From: Pseudomonas cerasi
GTDB taxonomy: Bacteria; Pseudomonadota; Gammaproteobacteria; Pseudomonadales; Pseudomonadaceae
NCBI RefSeq assembly: GCF_900074915.1
Contig: NZ_LT222319.1
Coordinates: 5,511,501 to 5,575,500, forward strand
Direction: 5' to 3'
DNA: 64,000 bases
Of this stretch, positions 24,578 to 32,177 are shown piece after piece. The first letter of the stretch is position 1. Every line of letters begins with the position of its first letter. Below the pieces are notes generated by a model. That model saw only the letters and a program-made list of their open reading frames with translations, searched no databases and was not told the DNA's origin. The translations under genes and the position numbers were made by a program.

Positions 24578-26728
24578 ATGGCTAGCAAGAACGCACCACC
24601 TGTAACCCAAACGCCCAAGAGCGAATTGGCAGGTACCGACACCCTGGACCGTGGCAATACCAACGAGAAGCTGGAAAGCCTTGAGCAGTTTCGCTCGGAC
24701 GCGACCCAGCAGGCCCTGCGCACCAATCACGGTGTCAAGATTTCCGATAACCAGAACACACTGAAAGTCGGCAGCCGCGGCCCATCGCTGCTCGAAGACT
24801 TCATCATGCGTGAAAAGATCACGCACTTTGACCATGAGCGTATTCCGGAGCGTATCGTCCACGCCCGCGGTACTGCAGCACATGGCTATTTCCAGACTTA
24901 CGAAGACCACGGCGCCCTGAGTAAAGCAGGCTTCCTGCGCGATCCGGGCAAAAAGACCCCGGTGTTCGTGCGTTTCTCCACCGTTCAGGGCCCACGCGGC
25001 TCGGGCGACACCGTGCGTGACGTGCGTGGCTTTGCCGTCAAGCTCTACACCGACGAAGGCAACTTCGACCTGGTGGGCAACAACATGCCGGTGTTCTTCA
25101 TTCAGGACGCCATCAAGTTTCCTGACTTCGTGCACGCGGTGAAACCCGAGCCGCATAACGAAATCCCGACGGGCGGCTCGGCTCACGACACCTTCTGGGA
25201 CTTCGTCTCGCTGGTGCCGGAATCCGCGCACATGGTGCTGTGGACCATGTCCGACCGTGCGATCCCGAAAAGCCTGCGCACCATGCAGGGCTTTGGTATC
25301 CACACCTTCCGCTTCATCAACACCGAAGGTAAGTCGAGCTTCGTGAAGTTCCACTGGAAGCCCAAGTTCGGCGTGTGCTCGCTGGTCTGGGACGAAGCAC
25401 AGAAGCTCGCCGGCAAGGACACCGATTTCCACCGCCGCGACCTGTGGGAGTCCATCGAGATGGGCGACTATCCGGAATGGGAACTGGGTGTACAGATCGT
25501 TGCCGAGGAGGACGAGCACAAGTTCGACTTCGACCTGCTCGATCCGACCAAGATCATCCCGGAAGAGCTGGTGCCGGTCACCCCGCTGGGCAAGATGGTC
25601 TTGAACCGTAACCCGGACAACTATTTCGCCGAAACCGAGCAGGTTGCCTTCTGCCCGGGCCATATCGTGCCGGGTATCGATTTCTCCAACGACCCGCTGC
25701 TGCAAGGTCGCCTGTTCTCCTACACCGACACGCAGATCAGCCGTCTGGGTGGGCCGAACTTCCACGAAATCCCGATCAACCGTCCGATTGCGCCGAACCA
25801 CAACGGTCAGCGTGACGCACAGCATCGCACCACTATCGACAAGGGCCGCGCGTCCTACGAGCCGAACTCGATCGATGGCGGCTGGCCGAAAGAAACCCCT
25901 GCCGGCCCGGTAGATGGCGGCTTCGAGACCTACCCTGAGCGCGTTGAAGCGCACAAGGTGCGTGAGCGCAGCGAATCGTTCGGCGATCACTTCTCGCAGG
26001 CCACCCTGTTCTTCCAGAGCATGAGCCACCACGAGAAAGAGCACATCATCGCGGCCTACAGCTTCGAGTTGGGCAAGGTCGAGCGCGAGTACATCCGTGC
26101 CCGTCAGGTCAACGAGATTCTGGCCAACATCGATCTGGAGCTGGCCAAACGTGTAGCTGCCAACCTGGGCTTGCCAGCACCGACAGCCGGTACCGTACCT
26201 GCGCGTCAGACATCGGTAAAAGAGTCGCCGGCGCTGAGCCAGGTCAACCTGCTGTCTGGCGATATCGTTTCGCGCAAGGTTGCCATTCTTGTGGCTGACG
26301 GCGTCGACGGCAAAGCAGTCGAAGCCATGAAAGCTGCACTGACTGCCGAAGGCGCACACGCCAAGGTATTGGGCCCGACCTCCGCACCGGTCAAGACAGC
26401 TGACGGCAAGAGCCTGCCAGTGGACGCATCGGCTGAAGGCCTGCCTTCGGTAGCGTTCGACGCAGTATTCGTGCCGGGTGGCAAGGCTTCGATCGAAGCC
26501 CTGAAAGGCGACGGCGTGGCACTGCACTTCATCCTGGAAGCCTACAAGCACCTCAAGGCCATCTCCTTTGCCGGGGAAGCCAAAGAGCTGTTGAGCCTGC
26601 TACGCCTGGAAGAAGATGCCGGGCTGCTGGAAGTGTCCGATAGTAAATCGTTCAAAGCGTTCTTCAACGCGATTGCTCAGCACCGTGTGTGGGATCGTGA
26701 AGTGAAAGCCAAGGCTGTTCCGGCTTGA
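24578..26728 (+). CDS. katE: Large-subunit monofunctional catalase (HPII type)
   Basis: Converts hydrogen peroxide to water and oxygen. The 716-residue protein has the clade 2 layout. The catalase core contains the distal histidine in IVHARGTAAHG, the asparagine in NNMPVFFIQDAIKFPD and the proximal haem tyrosine in RLFSYTDTQISRLG. A C-terminal flavodoxin-like/DJ-1-like domain follows (about 570-716: KVAILVADGVDG). The ATG at 24578 follows AAGGAG (24566-24571). A strong hairpin terminator follows the stop. HPII enzymes are usually under stationary-phase or stress control; I cannot assign a promoter class here. Confidence 0.97.
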   Translation: MASKNAPPVTQTPKSELAGTDTLDRGNTNEKLESLEQFRSDATQQALRTNHGVKISDNQNTLKVGSRGPSLLEDFIMREKITHFDHERIPERIVHARGTAAHGYFQTYEDHGALSKAGFLRDPGKKTPVFVRFSTVQGPRGSGDTVRDVRGFAVKLYTDEGNFDLVGNNMPVFFIQDAIKFPDFVHAVKPEPHNEIPTGGSAHDTFWDFVSLVPESAHMVLWTMSDRAIPKSLRTMQGFGIHTFRFINTEGKSSFVKFHWKPKFGVCSLVWDEAQKLAGKDTDFHRRDLWESIEMGDYPEWELGVQIVAEEDEHKFDFDLLDPTKIIPEELVPVTPLGKMVLNRNPDNYFAETEQVAFCPGHIVPGIDFSNDPLLQGRLFSYTDTQISRLGGPNFHEIPINRPIAPNHNGQRDAQHRTTIDKGRASYEPNSIDGGWPKETPAGPVDGGFETYPERVEAHKVRERSESFGDHFSQATLFFQSMSHHEKEHIIAAYSFELGKVEREYIRARQVNEILANIDLELAKRVAANLGLPAPTAGTVPARQTSVKESPALSQVNLLSGDIVSRKVAILVADGVDGKAVEAMKAALTAEGAHAKVLGPTSAPVKTADGKSLPVDASAEGLPSVAFDAVFVPGGKASIEALKGDGVALHFILEAYKHLKAISFAGEAKELLSLLRLEEDAGLLEVSDSKSFKAFFNAIAQHRVWDREVKAKAVPA

Positions 26729-26744
26729 TCTGACGCTGCTACAT

Positions 26745-26775
26745 CGCTCCCACGCTCCGGCGTGGGAGCGCCTTT
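26745..26775 (+). terminator. Terminator hairpin after katE
   Basis: CGCTCCCACGC (26745-26755) pairs with GCGTGGGAGCG (26760-26770) around TCCG, followed by CCTTTCT. The 11-bp GC-rich stem starts 17 bases after the katE stop. The sequence also resembles the palindromic part of the dispersed repeats, so the terminator may have been made from a repeat. Confidence 0.7.
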
Positions 26776-26804
26776 CTCAACGTTCTCGCCCCCACATAGA
26801 CTCC

Positions 26805-26870
26805 CCAACACTTCTCGTTCCTCACGCTCCGCGTGGGAATGCAGTTCTGGACGCTCTGCGTCAGCTTTGA
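26805..26870. repeat. Dispersed CGTTCCTCACGCTCCGCGTG repeat copy
   Basis: The stretch from 26815 reads CGTTCCTCACGCTCCGCGTG then GGAATGCAGTTCTGGACGCTCTGCGTC, the same first part as the tandem 222-bp units, without the REP pair. It lies between katE and the converging lipoprotein gene. Confidence 0.75.
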
Positions 26871-26879
26871 AGGATCGAC

Positions 26880-27596
26880 TCAGGACTTCGCTGGCGTCAG
26901 GATGATCTGCGCTTTTTCATTGCGCTCGATCTGGCGACGCAATTGCAACTCGAAATCCGGATTGGCCTTGACCACCCGCTTGGTCAGCAACGTGGCCAGC
27001 CACGGGTAGTCTTCGGTGCGCGGCACCACCATCAGCACTTCACAGTTGAACGCTACGGTATCCGCTGCGATATCGTCCAGTTGACGACGCAATGCACGCA
27101 TATCGCCGATCTTGAGTTCAATTGTCGTGCTTTCTGCCGACGGATCGATGAGCTTGGCAACCCTTCTGGCTTCGGCCGCCTTCAAATCCGCTTCGGCCTT
27201 TTCCAGCTCGGCCTTGCGCGCATGAGCAATGGCGCCGTTGACGCCGCTGGTCAGCGCCGGTGCCTTGGGCATCAGGGCGCGTGCGCGGCTCAGCGCAGAG
27301 GCCGCCGCGTTCATGTCACCCTTCTGCAGGCTGATCTGGCTGCGGCTCAGATAGGCTTCGGCCAAACGACGCTGAAAAGGCTCAAGACGGATGTCGGCAG
27401 GATTGGCAGCCTGCAACGCCGCCAATTGGTCCTCAGCCGTTGCCAGCTCATTACCGGCGATGTTCTGCTCAAGCTGAGCGAACGCGTCAGGCTGGGCCTC
27501 GGAGGCAGGTGTCTCGACAGTGGGCGCACTCTGGCAGGCACCCAGCAGGATGGAAAATGCGACAAGCAGCAGATAGCGTGGGGCGAACGGCTTCAT
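26880..27596 (-). CDS. Putative lipoprotein, PA5502-like
   Basis: A 238-residue predicted lipoprotein. The signal peptide ends in the lipobox LLGAC with C21 as the acylated residue. The mature part is alanine-rich and helical, with TPR-like helix pairs (residues about 40-120: DAFAQLEQNIAGNELATAED) and a later Ala/Glu-rich coiled-coil-like stretch. It follows znuB in the same direction after 38 bases and could be the last gene of the Zur-controlled operon. I recall the same neighbour (PA5502) in PAO1. Function unknown; an envelope role is likely from the lipid anchor. Confidence 0.75.
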   Translation of the reverse strand: MKPFAPRYLLLVAFSILLGACQSAPTVETPASEAQPDAFAQLEQNIAGNELATAEDQLAALQAANPADIRLEPFQRRLAEAYLSRSQISLQKGDMNAAASALSRARALMPKAPALTSGVNGAIAHARKAELEKAEADLKAAEARRVAKLIDPSAESTTIELKIGDMRALRRQLDDIAADTVAFNCEVLMVVPRTEDYPWLATLLTKRVVKANPDFELQLRRQIERNEKAQIILTPAKS

Positions 27597-27634
27597 TCCT
27601 GCGATTCTCTAGTTTGCGCAAAAAACGAGCAAGT

Positions 27635-28423
27635 CTACACCGCTCGCCTGGGTAGAACAAAGCTGAGCAAGAACAACGCTGCAGCGCAAACCACTATAGA
27701 CGGTCCGGCAGGGGTGTCCTTGAACCACGACAATGATAGCCCGGCACACACGGCTATCACGCCCAACAGGCTTGCGCCCAGCGCCATTTGCTCCGGCGAA
27801 CGGGCGTGACGCTGTGCCGCAGCCGCCGGGATGATCAACAGCGAGGTAATCAGCAGAACACCGACGATTTTCATCGCCACCGCGATCACCACGGCGATCA
27901 GCAGCATCAAAGTCATGCGCAGTGTAGCAACCGGCAGGCCCTCGACCCGCGCCAGTTCTTCGTGCACGGTCATTGCCAGCAGTGGGCGCCACAGTGCGAC
28001 GATCAGCACCAAAACCAACGTGCTGCCGCCCAGAATCCAGCCCAGATCAGCCGGGCTGATAGCCAGCAGATCGCCGAACAGGTAGGCCATCAGGTCGATG
28101 CGCACTTCGTGCATGAAACTGAGCACCACCAGCCCCAGCGACAAGGTGCTCGGCGCCAGAATCCCCAACAGCGTGTCCGAGGCCAGCGGTTGGCGCTGTT
28201 GCAACGTGACCAGCAACACCGCCAGCAGCAGACAGCCGACCGTCACCGCGATGGTCGGGCTGATATCCAGCAGGAAGCCCAACGCGACGCCGAGCAGCGC
28301 GGCGTGGGACAGTGTGTCGCCGAAATAGGCCATGCGCCGCCAGACCACGAATGACCCCAGCGGGCCAGCAACCACGGCCAGCGCAACGCCTGCGAGCAAG
28401 GCATACAGTAGAAAATCAGCCAT
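27635..28423 (-). CDS. znuB: Zinc ABC transporter permease
   Basis: A 262-residue ABC-3 family inner-membrane permease with about eight hydrophobic segments. The region LGSFVVWRRMAYFGDTLSHAALLG carries the family signature. The ATG at 28421-28423 overlaps the end of znuC by 8 bases, which supports coupled expression. An in-frame start at 28468 would extend it into znuC and is rejected. It forms the high-affinity zinc importer with ZnuC and the divergently encoded ZnuA. Confidence 0.94.
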   Translation of the reverse strand: MADFLLYALLAGVALAVVAGPLGSFVVWRRMAYFGDTLSHAALLGVALGFLLDISPTIAVTVGCLLLAVLLVTLQQRQPLASDTLLGILAPSTLSLGLVVLSFMHEVRIDLMAYLFGDLLAISPADLGWILGGSTLVLVLIVALWRPLLAMTVHEELARVEGLPVATLRMTLMLLIAVVIAVAMKIVGVLLITSLLIIPAAAAQRHARSPEQMALGASLLGVIAVCAGLSLSWFKDTPAGPSIVVCAAALFLLSFVLPRRAV

Positions 28424-29198
28424 GCTTGCAGCTGTCTCCGTGAACATGAGGGAGGGACGCAGCGTCATTCACCACCGCGCCATGCAGATCATGGGCGTGG
28501 TCGTGATGGTGGTGATAAATCGCCAGGCTCTGCGCATTGTTGCCGAACAGCTCGACAAAGGCCGGGTCATGACTCACTTGCTCGGGATGCCCGGAGCAGC
28601 AGACGTGACGGTTCAGGCACACCACCTGATCGGTGGTGCTCATGACCAGATGCAGATCGTGGGAAACCATCAGCACGCCGCACTGGTGGCGGTCGCGCAG
28701 CCGGGTAATAAGGCTGTACAGCTCGGCCTGTCCGGCCACGTCGACACCCTGCACCGGTTCGTCGAGGACCAGCAACTCAGGCTTGCGCAACAACGCGCGC
28801 GCCAGCAGAACACGCTGCATCTCGCCACCGGAAATGCCTTGAATCGGGCTGTCGATGACTTTCCCGGCGCCGACTTCTTCCAGCGCCGACGCTGCGGCCG
28901 TGCGATCCACACCGGGCACCAGACGCAGGAAACGCAGCACCGACAGCGGCAGCGTCTGGTCCACATGCAGCTTTTGCGGCATGTAGCCGACACGCAGCTT
29001 CGGCTTGCGCCAGACGCTACCGGCGTCGGGCTTGAGCAGTCCGAGCACCGCACGCACCAGCGTGGTCTTGCCTGCACCGTTGGGGCCGATCAAAGTGACG
29101 ATCTCGCCGGGTTTGACGCTCAACTGGATGTTATCCAGGACGTTTTGCCCGGAAAGCGTAACGGCGACCTTGTCCAGACGTATCAATGCATCCGACAT
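28416..29198 (-). CDS. znuC: Zinc ABC transporter ATP-binding protein
   Basis: A 260-residue ATPase with Walker A GPNGAGKTT, signature ISGGEMQR, Walker B LLVLDEPVQGVD and a histidine-rich tail (YHHHHDHAHDLHG) near the C-terminus that may bind zinc. The ATG at 29196-29198 overlaps the zur stop codon in ATGA. The order zur-znuC-znuB in one operon is standard for pseudomonads, so the repressor gene is co-transcribed with the importer it controls. Confidence 0.95.
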   Translation of the reverse strand: MSDALIRLDKVAVTLSGQNVLDNIQLSVKPGEIVTLIGPNGAGKTTLVRAVLGLLKPDAGSVWRKPKLRVGYMPQKLHVDQTLPLSVLRFLRLVPGVDRTAAASALEEVGAGKVIDSPIQGISGGEMQRVLLARALLRKPELLVLDEPVQGVDVAGQAELYSLITRLRDRHQCGVLMVSHDLHLVMSTTDQVVCLNRHVCCSGHPEQVSHDPAFVELFGNNAQSLAIYHHHHDHAHDLHGAVVNDAASLPHVHGDSCKHG

Positions 29199-29680
29199 CA
29201 AGCGGCCTTGCAGCCAGCGCACACGCCGACGATCTCGACCGTCTGGCCTTCGACCGCGAAGCCGACGCCTGCGGCGGCATCGACCACCGCATTGCTGATG
29301 GCCGGGTGCTGCAGCTCGATTGCCGCATGACACAGGCGGCAAATCAGGAACTGGCCCTGATGCGCGTGGGTGGGGTGGTTGCAGCCCGTGAAGGCATTGA
29401 GCGAGGCAATACGGTGCACCAGCCCGTTTTCCAGGAGGAAATCCAGCGCACGGTAAACGGTTGGCGGGGCCGCACGGCGACCGTCTTCATCACTCAGCAC
29501 TGCAAGGATGTCGTAGGCACCCAGCGGCTTGTGGCTTTGCCAGACCAGTTCCAGCACGCGACGGCGCAAGGTGGTCAGGCGCAGACCCTGTTTGGCGCAC
29601 AGCGCATCGGCTTCGGCCAGGGCCGAATGCACGCAGTGAGAGTGGTCATGGGGGCGACTGGCCAGGGGAGTATTGGGCAT
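29198..29680 (-). CDS. zur: Zinc uptake regulator Zur (Fur family)
   Basis: A 160-residue Fur-family repressor. The winged helix (about 25-95) contains RLTTLRRRVLELVWQSHKPLGAYDIL and PTVYRALDFLLENGLVHRI. Structural-zinc cysteines are visible as CRLC (near residue 115) and CAGC at the C-terminus. The N-terminus is His-rich (HDHSHCVH). Zn-loaded Zur should repress znuCB and znuA from the shared 58-base intergenic region. Position next to znuC, not just similarity, supports Zur over Fur. P. aeruginosa also names this gene np20. Confidence 0.94.
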   Translation of the reverse strand: MPNTPLASRPHDHSHCVHSALAEADALCAKQGLRLTTLRRRVLELVWQSHKPLGAYDILAVLSDEDGRRAAPPTVYRALDFLLENGLVHRIASLNAFTGCNHPTHAHQGQFLICRLCHAAIELQHPAISNAVVDAAAGVGFAVEGQTVEIVGVCAGCKAA

Positions 29681-29706
29681 GAGCAGCGACGATATTGGCT
29701 AGAGAC

Positions 29707-29719
29707 GTTATTATGTTAC
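29707..29719. promoter_or_regulatory. Candidate Zur box between zur and znuA
   Basis: Read on the minus strand, GTAACATAATAAC agrees at 9 of 12 defined positions with the Zur core GTTATANTATAAC. It lies in the middle of the 58-base divergent region, 27 bases from the zur start and 20 from the znuA start, where it could serve both promoters. It is imperfect, so the assignment rests partly on position. Confidence 0.5.
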
Positions 29720-29738
29720 CCGTTCCTGGCTGATATGA

Positions 29739-30689
29739 GTGATTCGAGTGCGCCGTCTTTTAAATCTTGCTGCTGTTTTCTGGGTCAGCCTGCTGATCAT
29801 CGCCCCTGCTCAGGCCGAAGTCCGAGTGCTGACCAGCATCAAGCCTCTGCAACTGATTGCAGCGGCTGTGCAGGATGGCGTCGGGACACCGGAAGTGCTT
29901 CTGCCACCGGGTGCCTCACCGCATAACTACGCGCTGCGCCCATCCGACGTACGGCGTGTACAGGAAGTCGAGTTGCTCTACTGGATCGGCCCGGACATGG
30001 AAACCTTCCTGCCGCGCGTCCTTCAGGGCCGCAAACTGCCTGCAGTTGCCGTGCAGACGCTGCCGGGCATGCACTTGCGTCACTTTGGCGAAGACAATGC
30101 CTCGCATGATGACCACGAGCATGATCACGACAACGACGCAGACGAACATGACCACGACCACCGGCCCGGCAGTCTCGATTCGCACCTGTGGCTGTCGACC
30201 GTCAACGCGCGGGTGATCGCCGCAAAAATGGCCACCGACCTGAGCGCTGCCGACCCTGCCAATGCTCCACGCTACGCCAGCAACGCCGAGGCCTTCAGCA
30301 AACGCCTCGATACGCTGGACGGCCGTATCAAGCAGCGTGTCAGTGCAGTGGCAGGCAAGCCCTACTTCGTGTTCCACGAGGCCTTCGATTATTTCGAAGA
30401 GGCTTATGGGCTCAAGCATGCCGGGGTATTCGCCATCGCCGCCGAGATCCAGCCCGGCGCCCAGCACGTTGCCGCCATGCGCGAACGCCTGAAAGCTGCC
30501 GGCAAGACCTGCGTATTCAGCGAACCACCCCTGCGCCCGCGCCTGGCCGAAACCCTGAGCGCCGGCCTACCGGTCAAACTGGCCGAACTGGATGGACTGG
30601 GCGGCTACACCCCGGCCACCGCGCAGGGTTACGAGCAAGTCCTGCAAAAGCTGGCTGATGATTTGGCAGGTTGCCTGAGCAGTCTCTGA
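29739..30689 (+). CDS. znuA: Zinc ABC transporter periplasmic binding protein
   Basis: A 316-residue cluster A-I metal-binding protein that captures Zn in the periplasm. A signal peptide ends in APAQA (residues 22-26). The ligand histidines lie in GASPHNYALRPSD, SHLWLS and VFHEAFDYFEEAYG, and a His/Asp-rich loop typical of ZnuA occupies residues 123-141. The start appears to be a GTG at 29739; a second GTG at 29748 is an alternative. It is divergent from zur-znuC-znuB. A dispersed repeat follows. Confidence 0.93.
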   Translation: MIRVRRLLNLAAVFWVSLLIIAPAQAEVRVLTSIKPLQLIAAAVQDGVGTPEVLLPPGASPHNYALRPSDVRRVQEVELLYWIGPDMETFLPRVLQGRKLPAVAVQTLPGMHLRHFGEDNASHDDHEHDHDNDADEHDHDHRPGSLDSHLWLSTVNARVIAAKMATDLSAADPANAPRYASNAEAFSKRLDTLDGRIKQRVSAVAGKPYFVFHEAFDYFEEAYGLKHAGVFAIAAEIQPGAQHVAAMRERLKAAGKTCVFSEPPLRPRLAETLSAGLPVKLAELDGLGGYTPATAQGYEQVLQKLADDLAGCLSSL

Positions 30690-30711
30690 CTGCCACCGCC
30701 CACATCGCAGC

Positions 30712-30825
30712 ACTGCTGTGTGACGCAGAGCGTCACGAACTGCATTCCCACGCTGGAGCGTGAGGAACGATAGTCGTCAGGGATAACACTATCGTGCCCA
30801 TGCTCCGCGTGGGCATGCCGGTCTG
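30712..30825. repeat. Dispersed repeat copy (inverted orientation)
   Basis: GTGTGACGCAGAGCGTCAC followed by CTGCATTCCCACGCTGGAGCG and TGAGGAACGATAG is the reverse complement of the first part of the 222-bp units, and CATGCTCCGCGTGGGCATGC follows. It fills most of the gap between the convergent znuA and thrB genes and could form hairpins in both transcripts. Confidence 0.75.
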
Positions 30826-30828
30826 GTC

Positions 30829-31779
30829 TCAGAGCGCAAACGGCAACGCAATGTGCGCTTCCTGGCGCTCGGCCAGGCGGCGCTCGAACTCCGCAGGGTC
30901 ATGAATCAGCACGTCCTGACCGGCGAAGGTTTCGGCGGCGATCAAACGTGACAGCCAGAAACGCACGCAAGCGATACGCAACATGGTCGCCCAGAGCTTC
31001 GATTCCGCCGCCGTGAACGGTCGCAAGCCCGCATAGGCACCCAGCAAGGCACGGGCGCGGACAGCATCGAGCTGACCGTTTTCGCGGGAACACCAATCGT
31101 TGAGAGCAATCGCCAGGTCATACAGCATCGGCCCCGAACAGGCATTGTAGAAATCGATCAACCCGGTCAGGTGCGTCCCTTCGAACAGTACGTTGTCACG
31201 AAACAGGTCGGCATGCAGATTGGCACGCGGCAGCGCCATGATCTGTGGTTTGAACGCCTCGATCTCCTGAAGGCTGTTTTCAAGCAGCGCCCGCTGGGTC
31301 TCGCCCAGGTGCGACAGAAAATTGCGCCCCTCGCTCAACATCCAGTCCAGGCCGCGATCAGTCTTGCGCTCGACGATCTGCCCACGGGTCGCCAGATGCA
31401 GGTTGGCCAGCAACTCGCCAATCTGCACGCAATGCTGGGTGTTCGGCCCGCTGATGTGCTTGCCCGGCAGACGCGGCTGCAAAAGCGCCGGTTTGTCTGC
31501 CAGCTCGCGCAGCGCCTGACCATCGGTGGTGCGCAGCGCATAAGGCACCGGCAGATCGGCTTCATGCAGCACGTCGAGCAGTTCGATGAAGAACGGCATC
31601 TCCTGAACCGGGCCGCGCTCGACCAGCGTCAGCACGAACTCGCCCTGCTCCAGGCTGATGAAGTAATTGGTGTTTTCACTACCGGCAGCGATGCCCTGAT
31701 AGTCAAGCAGACGGCCGAGCCCGTAAGGGGCGAGAAATGTTTCCAGCTCGGGCCGAGCCAGGGGGGTAAAAACGGACAT
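30829..31779 (-). CDS. thrB: Homoserine kinase
   Basis: Phosphorylates homoserine in threonine synthesis. The 316-residue protein belongs to the aminoglycoside-phosphotransferase-like fold used by Pseudomonas ThrB, not the GHMP fold of E. coli. Motifs are GSENTNYFISL near residues 33-43, the catalytic loop LPRANLHADLFRDNVLFEG, and the metal-binding GLIDFYNACSGPMLYDLA. The ATG is at 31777-31779. It lies 36 bases downstream of the small DUF2782 gene in the same direction, which may be co-transcribed. Confidence 0.93.
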   Translation of the reverse strand: MSVFTPLARPELETFLAPYGLGRLLDYQGIAAGSENTNYFISLEQGEFVLTLVERGPVQEMPFFIELLDVLHEADLPVPYALRTTDGQALRELADKPALLQPRLPGKHISGPNTQHCVQIGELLANLHLATRGQIVERKTDRGLDWMLSEGRNFLSHLGETQRALLENSLQEIEAFKPQIMALPRANLHADLFRDNVLFEGTHLTGLIDFYNACSGPMLYDLAIALNDWCSRENGQLDAVRARALLGAYAGLRPFTAAESKLWATMLRIACVRFWLSRLIAAETFAGQDVLIHDPAEFERRLAERQEAHIALPFAL

Positions 31780-31815
31780 ATCAGGACTGCCAACGATTGA
31801 AGTGAATGTAGGGTG

Positions 31816-32103
31816 CTACCAGCTGAATATTTCCCACTGCGGGATCAGCATGTCCGGTTGGTCCGAACGAATGAAATTGGGGCTTGTACCATCGGCGCGC
31901 ACCAGAAAATAGGGTTTGCCGTGTTTCGGGGTGATTTTAACCGCATACAGAAAGCCGTTCTGGCGATATTCCTGAATGGTTCTGTCACCGTCGGTGCGAA
32001 TAGTAACGTCCGGCGCCGCTGAAGGTGGATCTTCTGCTGCAATAGCGAACAAAGGGCAAAAGGCCAACAGTCCGGTCAATATCAGTCGATTTACCTTGCA
32101 CAT
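31816..32103 (-). CDS. DUF2782 family small exported protein
   Basis: A 95-residue protein with a signal peptide (cleavage near AIAA|EDPP, residue 22-23). The conserved DUF2782 core is TIRTDGDRTIQEYRQNG and ITPKHGKPYFLV. It lies between thrB and polA as in PAO1 (PA5494, from memory). The function is unknown; periplasmic location is predicted. The start is at 32101-32103. Confidence 0.82.
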   Translation of the reverse strand: MCKVNRLILTGLLAFCPLFAIAAEDPPSAAPDVTIRTDGDRTIQEYRQNGFLYAVKITPKHGKPYFLVRADGTSPNFIRSDQPDMLIPQWEIFSW

Positions 32104-32177
32104 GATAACCTTGTCCCTTTGTCGTCAATGGTTCGCGCATTCTAGCGCCGACCCCGCCGAAAAGGTTGATTCTGCTC

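Noticed and set aside
24533..26551. Long (672-codon) open frame antisense to katE
   Set aside because: High-GC codon use on the sense strand leaves the antisense frame open. The peptide has no domain, and katE is unambiguous. The same applies to long antisense frames over rho (588-2537), ppk (10634-12784) and tex (48870-51101).
29681..29738. Fur (iron) box instead of a Zur box in the zur-znuA interval
   Set aside because: The site is short and resembles the GTTATA-type zinc core more than the GATAATGATAATC iron consensus, and both flanking operons are zinc uptake genes.
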